A DNA stretch of 64,000 bases from Vibrio mytili (GTDB taxonomy: Bacteria; Pseudomonadota; Gammaproteobacteria; Enterobacterales; Vibrionaceae). The notes below the pieces were generated by a model. It was not told the origin of the DNA, did no database searches, and was given only the letters and a program-made list of their open reading frames with translations. The DNA is taken from the NCBI RefSeq assembly GCF_000830505.1, contig NZ_JXOK01000015.1, forward strand, positions 103,300 through 167,299. Reading direction: 5' to 3'. Below, piece by piece: positions 17,691-26,493 of this stretch (positions are counted from its first letter, which is position 1; each line of letters starts with the position of its first letter). The position numbers and the translations under genes were made by a program.

Positions 17691-18180
17691 GTCTTGCTGG
17701 TGCAGATCATATTCCCCTGTAGGATCAATGCTCAACAGCGGATTTCCATGCACATACCCATAGGTATCCACTCCATCGAACAAGCCAAGACGATCTGATT
17801 GCAGGTAACGCCCCAGAGACGGGTCATAGTAACGATGCCAGTTGTAGTGCAGCCCGGTCTCAGCATCAAAATACTGGCCGGGGAAACGTAAGTTGAATTT
17901 GATTTGTTCTGTCGTGACAGTCGCTTTGCCGAACGGAGAGTAACTGGCTTTCCATACCGTGGCTCCGGTCTCATCGGTCAATGCTTGCGGCGTACCCAAA
18001 TGATCGTTATGGACGTGGTAAACGGTGCCATCCACCAGATAAGCCACCAGCTCGCCGTCAAGCCAGACATATTCTCGCTGGGTTTGCCCGGTTCCGGCAT
18101 CCACCTCAGCCAATAACTCGCCATCGAGGCCGTAAACATAAAGCACATCCACGCACCAGCAGGCTTAACCCGCTGGCGGC
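17691..18180 (-). pseudogene. Orphan Rhs core fragment and tip, truncated by IS3
   Basis: This minus-strand piece encodes the end of an Rhs core (LYVYGLDGELLAEVD, HVHNDHLGTPQALTD, LGRYLQSDRLGLFDG, DPTGEY) and a few residues of a different tip (DLHQQD) before the IS3 end. It closely resembles the core end of the complete Rhs gene at about 18970-19420. At the 5' side, near 18152, one missing G in GGTGGC shifts the frame (QRVKPAG to VDVLYV). Orphan cores with alternative tips are typical downstream of rhs genes and act as recombination donors; here the tip is lost. Confidence 0.8.
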
Positions 18181-18202
18181 GTGTTACAAGCATGAATGTT
18201 TG

Positions 18203-18463
18203 CTATGTGTCACCGTGAACACCGGGATGTCTAATGAATGCAATTAGCGACTGTACCGCTCCTACTGTCCCAGCAAACACCCCCATACCTAAAAATAACC
18301 AAAAAACCATCTCGTGCTGAATTTGTCTTTCAAATAAACCAAACCAATTTGTGATGTAATATCCTACTCCCCCAAATGCAGCACCAATAATGGCCCCACC
18401 AACTAAAAAGGGGAGAAATACTGTTATCATGAATGCACTAAATCCTTTCATCTTCATCTTCAA
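18203..18463 (-). CDS. Small membrane protein, candidate Rhs immunity protein
   Basis: The 86-residue protein has two hydrophobic helices (FMITVFLPFLVGGAII and VFWLFLGMGVFAGTV) and starts about 10 bases after the rhs stop. Immunity genes usually sit exactly there, between a tip and the next orphan core. Its membrane location suggests the cognate toxin acts on or through the inner membrane. The assignment is by position; no family is recognised. Confidence 0.55.
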   Translation of the reverse strand: MKMKMKGFSAFMITVFLPFLVGGAIIGAAFGGVGYYITNWFGLFERQIQHEMVFWLFLGMGVFAGTVGAVQSLIAFIRHPGVHGDT

Positions 18464-18470
18464 TTCTCAC

Positions 18471-21400
18471 TTATGGGATATTAGCAATGATGTTGCTTCC
18501 GATATTACCAGTGGTGACAAAAAATACCGTTAGCGTTGGAGGTGCATCTGAACGGTGAAACGCATTCGACGAACTCTTTAACCGTTTTTCTAATGACGCT
18601 TTATCCCACCATCGGTTAGCCTGCATCTTTGGAATTATTTTTCCTAGCCCAGCAAATGAGTTACCAACCCCTGCTCCTAATCCACCTAATATCATACTGC
18701 GCCCTGAGTTAAGCCAAATATCATCACAGCTGCCTGTAACTTTGTTCTTAGCAGCTGTCACACCACCTCCAATTACCCCACTACCCAATGAATTGGCAAC
18801 GATATTTTTCCCCCAAGACAACCCCTTAGTTAAATTACCAAGACCACCTCCCGCAGCCCCTGTAACGACAGCAGCCCCAAAAGATGCAAAGTCAAACGTC
18901 TGTCCTGAATGGTATTGAGCAATCGCATTAAGCGAACCGCCAACGAAAGCCCCAAAAGCAACCCATCCAAACTCGCCTGTAGGATCAATAAACTTCAAGG
19001 GATTTCCATGCACATACCCATAGGTATCCACTCCATCGAACAAGCCAAGGCGATCTGATTGCAGATACCGCCCCAGTGACGGGTCATAGTACCGATGCCA
19101 GTTGTAGTGCAGCCCAGTCTCGGTATCAAAATACTGGCCGGGGAAGCGAAGATTAAAGGTGACTAGCTCTGTCGTGACACTGGCTCGGCCAAATGGCGTG
19201 TACTGCGCTTTCCATACTACTTCACCAAGTTCGTCTGTCAGGGCCTGCGGTGTGCCCAGGTGATCATTGTGAACGTGGTAAACGGTGCCATTCACCAGGT
19301 AAGCCATCAGCTGGCCGTCAAGCCAAACATATTCGCGCTGGGTTTGCCCGGTTCCGGCATCCACCTCGGCCAATAACTCGCCATCGAGGCCGTAAACATA
19401 AAGCACATCCACGCCACCAGCTGACTTCCTCACTCGTTGATGAGCACTGTTATAGTGATAGATTGATGTTTCGCCATTGACCGTAGCCTCAGTCAATCTA
19501 TTGAAAGCATCATAGACAAAAACATCCGTTCCTCGGCCAATCGTGTTTCCATTTGCATCATAGCTGTAGGTGATCGAGCCAATACTTGTTTTGGTTAGGC
19601 GATTGCTGTTGAACACAATGCTATACGAATCTTTCACGCCGTCGCGGTAGATAGCCGTCCGGTTGCCGTTGTAGTTGTAGGTGTACTCTCGGGTCCCGTA
19701 ACCACCAGTAGCATCAATCAAGCGACTCAGCTTGTCGTAATTGAAAGTTTGGCTATAGCTACTATCCATTACGTCTGTAATTGAATCGACATTACTATTG
19801 GCCGTATAGAGATAACTGCGGTGCATCGCACCAGCAACCTGTACAGACTCCAATTGATAGTTCATGTCGTAATGGCGCTCTTCCCAAAGCCCATTTCCAT
19901 GAGTCAGATCAGTTACAGGCCCAAAAGGTTTCCGTACCAAGTCAGAGACTAATGTTCTGCTGTTAACACCATTATCCAATGTAATGCCAATGACCTCTCC
20001 CGCTACATTGCGCTGATATACCGCTTTGCGGCCACTCGGGTACTCGATACTCGCCAATAGCCCTGCACCATCATAGGTGTAATTGGTTAACAAGGTGCGA
20101 CCATCCACAATTAGTTCTTGGCTGGCTAGCTCACCACTGGCTGTGTAACTGTATTTTGATACGCCAGAAGCGTCTGTAATGGAAGTAAGCTGCCCTACCC
20201 CATACAGCGCTTCTGGTTCATCGTAGCGGAATGTCACGCTAGCATTAGGTTGACCATCCACAGTGATTGAAGAAAGGCGATTAAGCGCGTCGTAGTGATA
20301 AGTGAAAACCTGACCGTTGGCATCTGTTTTACCGATCAGGTTTCCAGCCTTGTCATAAGTGTAATGAGCCGTGCCTGTGTCTGGGCTTTGTACTGAGAGA
20401 ACATCGCCATATCCGTTGTATGAATAGTAAGTTCTCCGCCCTCTTGGATCAGTGACTCTCGTTACTAACGCATTATCGTTATACTGCATTACAGTGGCGC
20501 GGTTAACAGGGTCAATTGATTGGAGCAGGTTGCTAAAACCATCATAGCGGTAGGCATAAGCATTTCCAGAAGGATCAACTTTGCCCGTCAGGTTGGCTGT
20601 CTTGTCATAGGAATAGGTATAAACATTTCCCGTTCCATTTGTTGTTGATGAAAGCCAACCATTCAAAGTGTAACTATGCAGTTGCTTCCATTGAGCAATA
20701 CCACTGTTATCTTTCAGCTCAACTTGCTCAATGTTTCCTAGTAAATCTCGATTAATGCTTTGTCTATTTCCATTTGCATCAATCACGGCCATAAGCTGCT
20801 GAGCAGCATCGTACTCATAAGTGAAAGTGCTGTTGGTTGGTAAGGTGATAGATACCAAGAGTCCTGATTCATCGTAAGAGTACAATGTAGTTCCATCTGG
20901 ACCAGTAGAAGAAATCATTTGACCTAACGTGTTGTAGTTAAGCGAGTAGCTTACTCCATTGGTATCTGTGACGCTCTGAGCCCTTCCATGAGCATCGTAA
21001 TTGTCAAATGACACTACGTGCCCAAGAGAGTTGATAACTCGGCTTAGGTTGGCTTGAGCGTCGTATTCAAAGCGCGTTACATCATCAACATCCACCCGAG
21101 GACCATCCACTGATTTCAGTTGTCCAGGAACACCAAGAGAGTCTGGATAATATTCAAATGCCCACTGCCTAACATCTGAGTTGGTTCGGTCAATCAATTT
21201 AAGCGTTAACAGCCGCTGGTGGTCGTCATAGGCAAATTCTTGGACCAAGTATGACGATGTAATTTTGGTTGGTTTTGGGAACTCTGAATGCCATTGTGTT
21301 GTGATCGTATCACCAGTCGAGCTTGTCCTCGAAATTTCAAGCCCTCTTTGGTCATATTGGTAAGAGAATGATTGGCCTTCTTCATTGATAATTGACTTCA

Positions 21401-22715
21401 ACTCACCGTTGGCATCGTAGCCAAACGACTTCGTACCACCAGCAAAACCAGTACATGCAGCACCCTGTATACTGTCAGGCTTTAATTTTCCGTTATAACG
21501 ACTAAACAGATAATGTTGTTCGTGACCTAGAGCATTCGTTACCGTAACTGAGCCATCAGGGTTGTATGTAACACTTGTCCTATCAACACCACTGTTATGT
21601 TCGCTCAGAACAGCGCGACCAGAAGGATCATAAGACCACGTAGCAAATCTGCTTCCCTTTTCATCCGTAAGGCCAGTCAAAAGGCTTTGGTTTAAACTGT
21701 CTTCATAGTGGTAACTTCGCTGATTGGCATCCGGTTTATGCACTGCAACTAACAATTCATTCGAATAATCGTAAGAGAAGGTTTGTCCAGCAGGGTCGAT
21801 TATCTTTATGATCTTCCCTTGATCATAACTAAACCTTAAAGTCCGGCCAAAACTGTCAGAAACAGAGTCTAACTTACCGTTGGTATAATTCAGATCCAGC
21901 TCATTTCCCGATGGATGAACAATACGTATCAACTGACCATTACTATCATATAGTTCGACAACACCATCAGCTCTCTGATATCTCCAACCAGAATCTTTGT
22001 ATAACCGATCATCACTTTTCCATGTTGGCATCCAAACCGCATTTGTCCGGTAGAATGCTAACTCTTTCCCATCTGGCCGATGCAAGACAACCATATTCTC
22101 TCCGTGACTTTCTTTGTCAAAAATCACTTTGTTTGAATAGTTGTGGCTCCATCCAATACCAACATCGCTTTGTTTACCACTCAAAGCTAACTGGCTGTTG
22201 TAATGTCTTGTGAATACAAGAGGCTCCATACCAGCGCTTACATAATCGGTTTCTTGCTGATATTTATTACCAGTAGCTAGGTTGATAGGGTTTCCAACGC
22301 ACAGTTCTGTTTCTGGTTTACCAAGATCTCTATTGAGAAGTGGTGAATCAGTCATCTCCCCAGGAATTATGAATTTTGTCAGTGTAGTTCCAGAGAGAGC
22401 TCCAAAGTAACAAGTGTCTGGGTCATAACTACCTGGAGCATCACTACGATGCATACACAGCCATGAGATTAGTCTTCCATCACTATACGTTTCACTCGGG
22501 TATAGCTTTTCACTCACATAGCTGTGAGTCCTTGCGAGCTCGTTAATTCTAGAGTCCCTTAAAAATTCATGCGCTTGCTCTGGGAGATCAAATCTCATTG
22601 CATCAATTTCTGAACTACCACTGGCATTGATACGCCACTGAGCAGAAACAGCACTAGGAACTATAAGTGCTAACAAACAAGCTCTTGCGATTAAGTTAGT
22701 ATGAAAATGATCCAC
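18471..22715 (-). CDS. Rhs/YD-repeat protein with Sec signal peptide and polymorphic C-terminal tip
   Basis: The 1414-residue protein starts with a Sec signal peptide (LLALIVPSAVSAQW), has an N-terminal DUF6531-type region (ETELCVGNPINLATG), then dozens of YD repeats (for example YDKAGNLIGKTDANG), and the Rhs core end motif DPTGEF about residue 1255. The final 155 residues form a Gly/Ala-rich hydrophobic tip (GGGLGNLTKGLSWGK, FFVTTGNIGSNII) with no recognised toxin family. It lacks a PAAR or VgrG-linked N-terminus, so delivery by type VI secretion is unlikely and export through Sec is implied. The candidate immunity gene and an orphan tip follow. Confidence 0.9.
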   Translation of the reverse strand: MDHFHTNLIARACLLALIVPSAVSAQWRINASGSSEIDAMRFDLPEQAHEFLRDSRINELARTHSYVSEKLYPSETYSDGRLISWLCMHRSDAPGSYDPDTCYFGALSGTTLTKFIIPGEMTDSPLLNRDLGKPETELCVGNPINLATGNKYQQETDYVSAGMEPLVFTRHYNSQLALSGKQSDVGIGWSHNYSNKVIFDKESHGENMVVLHRPDGKELAFYRTNAVWMPTWKSDDRLYKDSGWRYQRADGVVELYDSNGQLIRIVHPSGNELDLNYTNGKLDSVSDSFGRTLRFSYDQGKIIKIIDPAGQTFSYDYSNELLVAVHKPDANQRSYHYEDSLNQSLLTGLTDEKGSRFATWSYDPSGRAVLSEHNSGVDRTSVTYNPDGSVTVTNALGHEQHYLFSRYNGKLKPDSIQGAACTGFAGGTKSFGYDANGELKSIINEEGQSFSYQYDQRGLEISRTSSTGDTITTQWHSEFPKPTKITSSYLVQEFAYDDHQRLLTLKLIDRTNSDVRQWAFEYYPDSLGVPGQLKSVDGPRVDVDDVTRFEYDAQANLSRVINSLGHVVSFDNYDAHGRAQSVTDTNGVSYSLNYNTLGQMISSTGPDGTTLYSYDESGLLVSITLPTNSTFTYEYDAAQQLMAVIDANGNRQSINRDLLGNIEQVELKDNSGIAQWKQLHSYTLNGWLSSTTNGTGNVYTYSYDKTANLTGKVDPSGNAYAYRYDGFSNLLQSIDPVNRATVMQYNDNALVTRVTDPRGRRTYYSYNGYGDVLSVQSPDTGTAHYTYDKAGNLIGKTDANGQVFTYHYDALNRLSSITVDGQPNASVTFRYDEPEALYGVGQLTSITDASGVSKYSYTASGELASQELIVDGRTLLTNYTYDGAGLLASIEYPSGRKAVYQRNVAGEVIGITLDNGVNSRTLVSDLVRKPFGPVTDLTHGNGLWEERHYDMNYQLESVQVAGAMHRSYLYTANSNVDSITDVMDSSYSQTFNYDKLSRLIDATGGYGTREYTYNYNGNRTAIYRDGVKDSYSIVFNSNRLTKTSIGSITYSYDANGNTIGRGTDVFVYDAFNRLTEATVNGETSIYHYNSAHQRVRKSAGGVDVLYVYGLDGELLAEVDAGTGQTQREYVWLDGQLMAYLVNGTVYHVHNDHLGTPQALTDELGEVVWKAQYTPFGRASVTTELVTFNLRFPGQYFDTETGLHYNWHRYYDPSLGRYLQSDRLGLFDGVDTYGYVHGNPLKFIDPTGEFGWVAFGAFVGGSLNAIAQYHSGQTFDFASFGAAVVTGAAGGGLGNLTKGLSWGKNIVANSLGSGVIGGGVTAAKNKVTGSCDDIWLNSGRSMILGGLGAGVGNSFAGLGKIIPKMQANRWWDKASLEKRLKSSSNAFHRSDAPPTLTVFFVTTGNIGSNIIANIP

Positions 22716-22859
22716 TGGTTTCTAAAGTCCATTAATTACTTTCTACACGGACTCTATTATCAACTTAATCAAAGAGATTAACTTCATGCTTAACTGCCTA
22801 TACGGGCGCATACAGACATGAAACAATGGCTAATATGGAAGCGGGTTTTAATTGAATCG

Positions 22860-22902
22860 CTCGACTTTGTTTTACTGCTCATAGCAGTGAAACGAAGTTG
22901 AG
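22860..22902 (+). ncRNA. Candidate structured RNA hairpin between rhs and the iterons
   Basis: CTCGACTTTGTTTTACTGCT (22860-22879) and AGCAGTGAAACGAAGTTGAG (22883-22902) form a 20-pair stem with a three-base loop. The three non-Watson-Crick positions are all G-U pairs if the plus strand is RNA and A-C mismatches for the minus strand. A second fold follows: GATCAG ... CTGATC enclosing CCGC-ATCA-GCGG (about 22904-22941). No T run follows, so it is not a simple terminator. It lies 85 bases before the first iteron. Confidence 0.45.
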
Positions 22903-22985
22903 TGATCAGCGAAGCCGCATCAGCGGTGAACGCTACTGATCATATATAGATCCATAGGATCATAAGATCATGCAGCGTGTTAGGT

Positions 22986-23207
22986 AGCTTAATATCAGGA
23001 AATTTCCTAACTTTAAGCTTTGTTTCTGTAAGCTAAAGCTTAATATTAGGAAATTGAAGCTTAATATTAGGAAGTTCATCTCTATCACATAGCTTAATAT
23101 TAGGAAACACACCTATATCTAAGCTTAAAATGAGGAAACGCCTTAATCCGTATATATAGCTTAATTTTAGGAAAAAGGCGTTAAAGCAATAGCTTAATTT
23201 AAGGAAT
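22986..23207 (+). repeat. Seven direct iterons, candidate replication origin (right side of rep genes)
   Basis: Seven same-direction copies of AGCTTAATATTAGGAAA or close variants start at 22986, 23037, 23058, 23091, 23122, 23158 and 23191, mostly 31-36 bases apart (one 51, one 21). The core CTTAA-N4-AGGAA is kept in all. Iterons of this kind bind a Rep initiator and control copy number. They lie directly downstream of the helicase-type gene. Confidence 0.85.
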
Positions 23208-23211
23208 TGGA

Positions 23212-24297
23212 TTACTTGGAGGGCTTACCAGTACGAAGTTCGGAGAGCTCTGATGCCATGCCACCACCAAATGGGCCATGACTGGTTTGTTGGGCCAAGC
23301 GCTTCGATTCCTCAGATAGAAGGGAGTCATCTCTGTGTATCAATCCTGGCTCTTCTGAAAGACGCGATAACCGTCTTTTAACTGGTTTATCTGCTCCTGG
23401 CTTTTTCTCATTCTCACTATCACCGTCTAATTGATCATTTCTAAGTTGGATAACGACTTCTTGATCAACGTGCAATAGTGAATTGTTACTCCAGTGCAGC
23501 CTTATCGGTTTTCTCCACTGCTGGTCAAAAGGCACATAGTTAGCTTTGATATGACGCAAACGAGTCTCTTGTACCGTTCCATCTTTCTTGTCTATCAACT
23601 GATCTAAATACAGATGAAGCTTTGACTTTGAGAGTGTGGATGATAAACCAGAGCCAGAAACACTGTTTATGATGTCCTTCCCTCTGCTCACATCTTTTGT
23701 CGGATGGTGAACCACAAGAACAGCAACATCTGCTTCATTGGCAATCCTTTCCAAAACAATTCTGATGTAATAGTCATCGACTACAACATCAGCCGAACCA
23801 ATAGCATCGCGCAATGTATCTATGATTACTAAATCGTACTCTTTTGCTGTGGCAATAAGTTTCTCCAGTGCTCTGGATGCATCTTCCCACTCTTTAGTGT
23901 GTTTAGATGAGCCTGAACTACAAATTGGATCGGAATGCTTGTATATCCCAATGCTCGATTTCAATCGCTCTTTGATGCTGGTGGAGAACTCAGCCAAATG
24001 TGCTTTTATGCGCGGAAGTGTCCCTGGCAATGAATCTTCAATCGGCCATATCAAGGTTCTAAGTACTTTGTTTTCACCATCCCCTACACCAATTAATGGG
24101 TACTCTGGCAAAGCCAACTCATATGCTATTGATAAGGACAAATAACTTTTACCAGAATCAGGTGGCGCGATCAGAAAACCGACACTACCTCGAAACAAAC
24201 CTTTCAAAATTTGTTCTTTGTTCGAACTCGCTAAATTTTCATCTATATCTTCTTCACTTAGAGCGATCACATCCTCATCGTAGAGCACTGTTGTCAT
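23212..24297 (-). CDS. RepA-like hexameric replicative helicase (RecA-fold, AAA_25)
   Basis: The 361-residue protein has a RecA/DnaB-type core: Walker A IAPPDSGKSYLS (Gly-Lys-Ser at residues 49-51), Walker B DLVIIDTLRDAIG and a VLVVHHPTK motif 3. It resembles the RepA helicase of IncQ-type plasmids and AAA_25 primase-helicase proteins that melt and unwind the origin. The C-terminal 90 residues are charged and likely disordered. Its start overlaps the end of the initiator gene (ATG-A at 24297/24294), so the two form one replication operon between two iteron arrays. Confidence 0.85.
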   Translation of the reverse strand: MTTVLYDEDVIALSEEDIDENLASSNKEQILKGLFRGSVGFLIAPPDSGKSYLSLSIAYELALPEYPLIGVGDGENKVLRTLIWPIEDSLPGTLPRIKAHLAEFSTSIKERLKSSIGIYKHSDPICSSGSSKHTKEWEDASRALEKLIATAKEYDLVIIDTLRDAIGSADVVVDDYYIRIVLERIANEADVAVLVVHHPTKDVSRGKDIINSVSGSGLSSTLSKSKLHLYLDQLIDKKDGTVQETRLRHIKANYVPFDQQWRKPIRLHWSNNSLLHVDQEVVIQLRNDQLDGDSENEKKPGADKPVKRRLSRLSEEPGLIHRDDSLLSEESKRLAQQTSHGPFGGGMASELSELRTGKPSK

Positions 24298-25402
24298 ATC
24301 GTTACCTCTTCTTTCTCTTCATCGCCCAGGTACAACAGCATAATATCTTGCTTACCATCGTCACGTACTTTCTCTTGGAGTAGCAATCGAAAATCCCGCA
24401 ACAGTACATCCTTTTTTAAAATGACTTCGGCCATAGTGTTATTGATATGGCGACTTAGGTGTTGTTTAGACACTCTTACCTTGTTGGCATAGTAATCTTT
24501 AATAAGCTGGCTAAGATACTTACCATGTACGTATTCACGTTTATGGGCATCAATATACTTGCAGAAGTCGGTAACAGCGTGTTTTCCGGTCAGTTGCGGG
24601 TAGACTTTTAAAAACCGTTTTCGACTGATCGCTCCTTCTTGTCGCAAAGACGCCGTGAACGTCTTATGGACCCCGACCATAAAATGAGTGATCGTATCAG
24701 CCTGATAGATCCTTTATTTTTAATCCCATCCAGTACTAGTAAAGGAATGTAGTTACTGTCCACCAGCTTCATTCGAGTGTGGTAGTGAGGTAGCGTTTCA
24801 CCATCCTTCTCGTAATCCAAGACCAGTAGCATTTGCGATAGCCTTTGAAGTCTTGTCATTACCGTGTTCTTGTTGGCCTTTTGATTTTTCAGGTTCAAGA
24901 ACTCAAATAGTGTTGTGAAATCACAAAGGAAGTAGTCGTATACCCCACTAAACATTTTTGTATCGAGAAGGTTGTGGTATTGGTGTGACAACTTATCCAG
25001 TTCGACATTAATCTGCGCGAGCTCAATAGCCTGGCGAAGCGTTAAGCCAGATAGGTCTACGTACATCCCCCCTACACTAACGATCCCTTCCAGTAGATGT
25101 CTGTCATCGGCCAAGCAGACAGCACTGTATACGTCGATTCTAACGGCATCGAATTCACGTTTATTAGTCCCCTTCTTCCAGTATGGCTTTGACAAGCTGG
25201 TGGATAGAAGAGGCCTTTGTGCCAGTAGCTGTTGCTCAAGTTCAGCCTTGTTACCACTGATCCTTGTAATTAAGTCTCGCGGAATTCTACCTGGCAAAAA
25301 GATGCAATCCATTAACGTAGTAGTCGATGGCCTGCTGCCAAATGCCTCGTTGACTATCTCAGCAGGGAAATACCCTTCTAAATTGTCTGTGTTACTACTC
25401 AT
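24294..25402 (-). pseudogene. Plasmid replication initiator-like protein, one-base frameshift
   Basis: The start is taken at ATG 25402 (MSSNTDNLEGYF). The frame continues to LDGIKNKGSI and then drifts into a basic nonsense tail; the next frame carries the natural continuation YQADTITHFMVGVHKTF and on to the stop at 24294. One missing base near 24712-24716 explains it, giving about 370 residues. The protein contains two winged-helix-like halves (LRQAIELAQINVELD; KHAVTDFCKYIDAHK), as in Rep proteins. Position between two iteron arrays and upstream of a helicase gene supports the role. A plasmid cannot replicate from this origin without it, so an assembly error is a serious possibility here. Confidence 0.6.
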
Positions 25403-25440
25403 TTTTTTAATACCGTAATATTTTTTTGAAGCATACCACA

Positions 25441-25570
25441 TACCTTAAAAAGAGGAAAACAAGCCAAATAGATGTGATTTATACCTTAAAAAAGGACAAT
25501 AGAACGCTTTACATTTCACGTTATAGCTTAATTTTAGGAAATGTTCGACCATACCTTAATTTTAGGAAAA
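25441..25570 (+). repeat. Four variant iterons upstream of the initiator gene
   Basis: Copies start near 25441, 25482, 25524 and 25553 with the pattern TASCTTAA-N4-AGGA. Two (25524, 25553) match the downstream array almost exactly, for example TACCTTAATTTTAGGAAA; the two nearest the gene are more degenerate. They overlap the promoter region of the initiator gene and probably give autoregulation as well as origin function. Confidence 0.75.
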
Positions 25571-25603
25571 GCCAGATCACGCTCTTAGGCATTGCTACAT
25601 AAG

Positions 25604-25621
25604 ACTTTCACATGTGAAAGT
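25604..25621. promoter_or_regulatory. Dispersed 18-bp palindrome, site 2
   Basis: Perfect ACTTTCACATGTGAAAGT, 26 bases upstream of the -35 at 25648 for the membrane-protein gene at 25752, and also next to the iterons. Confidence 0.85.
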
Positions 25622-25647
25622 GGGCTAAGCGTGTTTCTGGGTCACGG

Positions 25648-25674
25648 TTGCATTTTTTAATTCCATGATATTAT
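25648..25674 (+). promoter_or_regulatory. Palindrome-linked promoter with extended -10
   Basis: TTGCAT (25648-25653), 15-base spacer ending in TGA, then TATTAT (25669-25674). The surrounding sequence GGTCACGGTTGCAT matches GGTCATGGTTGCAT at the paralogous gene near 47490. Confidence 0.6.
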
Positions 25675-25751
25675 GGAAGTGTAAGTTGAATTGAATGAGG
25701 GCTTGACGGTGATGCGAGATAGCTTTCCAGAGTCAATTAAGGAGAAGAAAA

Positions 25752-26126
25752 ATGAGACACGTACTTAACATAGTTGCTTTAGCAGTGATTCTTCTTGGCG
25801 TTGCTATGATTGAAACAAACGGTAATCAATGGGGTTTAGCTGTCGTCAGCGTAGCGGTTGTTTTCTGGTTGATGCCTCTGCTTAGGCTTGTTCATAAAAA
25901 TGCAGTAGTAGCGGTAGTCTTTTGGTCTGGCGTAGCTTACTTTTCATGGCAGGTTGCCGTAGTTGCTCTTTTGGCTTTTTTTGCCTTTACAGCTGTCTTT
26001 CTTGTAGTGAGCGGGGATGTGAAATTAGAGGCTCCAAGCGGCGTTGTTAATACAAACAAGAAAAAAACAATTAGCTTATCTCGCCCCTTTCCATATCTTC
26101 GTCATGAAATTGCTAGTATCGGTTGA
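25752..26126 (+). CDS. Four-helix small membrane protein, paralogue of 47549-47908
   Basis: The 124-residue protein (MRHVLNIVALAVILLG) has four hydrophobic segments and a short basic cytoplasmic tail (NTNKKKTISLSRPF). It shares length, topology and many residues (VHK/R, VVFWSGVAYFSWQ versus IVFWAALAYMNWQ) with the protein at 47549. Both genes also share the upstream palindrome and promoter, so they were duplicated as units. An AAGGAG site precedes the ATG. Function is unknown; entry exclusion or membrane sensing are possibilities for such plasmid proteins. Confidence 0.75.
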   Translation: MRHVLNIVALAVILLGVAMIETNGNQWGLAVVSVAVVFWLMPLLRLVHKNAVVAVVFWSGVAYFSWQVAVVALLAFFAFTAVFLVVSGDVKLEAPSGVVNTNKKKTISLSRPFPYLRHEIASIG

Positions 26127-26225
26127 AAGGTACTAGCAATCTACCCAATAGCTGAACCTGTCGAACATCCTGGTTATTGCACCAACGGCTTAGTCCTGCT
26201 TTATCACATTGCTCTGGCATTCTTG

Positions 26226-26468
26226 CTATCCCAGATTTTTTTGATGTTGCAGAGTATTGAAACGCAACTTGCTTTTAACCAAGCAAAATGTGGCACCTAA
26301 GATGGTGCTTGCGGCTAAATAAGCAACGGAGATAAGCGTGATGCGATCCCAATCTAAAGGTGAAGTAGAACCAGTAAAATGGGTTACAGCAGCAAACTCC
26401 AGAGCTAGGACTAAAATACAAAGCATGGATACAACCAGTGTGCTTGGTGTGTTTGAAGGTTTGTTCAT
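26226..26468 (-). CDS. Small two-helix membrane protein
   Basis: The start is taken at ATG 26468 (MNKPSNTPSTLVV) with GGAGAG in place; 80 residues with two membrane helices (LVVSMLCILVLALEFAA and TLISVAYLAASTILGAT) and a basic C-terminus. It overlaps no other gene with this start and follows the methyltransferase on the same strand. Not recognised. Confidence 0.6.
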   Translation of the reverse strand: MNKPSNTPSTLVVSMLCILVLALEFAAVTHFTGSTSPLDWDRITLISVAYLAASTILGATFCLVKSKLRFNTLQHQKNLG

Positions 26469-26493
26469 AATGTACTCTCCAGTAATCACGAGT

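Noticed and set aside
18471..22715. Rhs protein as a type VI effector
   Set aside because: It starts with a Sec signal peptide and has no PAAR domain; no VgrG, Hcp or adaptor gene is nearby.
23212..24297. Helicase-type gene as a chromosomal DnaB or RecA homologue
   Set aside because: It is too short for DnaB, lacks the DnaB N-domain, and is coupled to an initiator-like gene between iterons, which fits plasmid RepA helicases.
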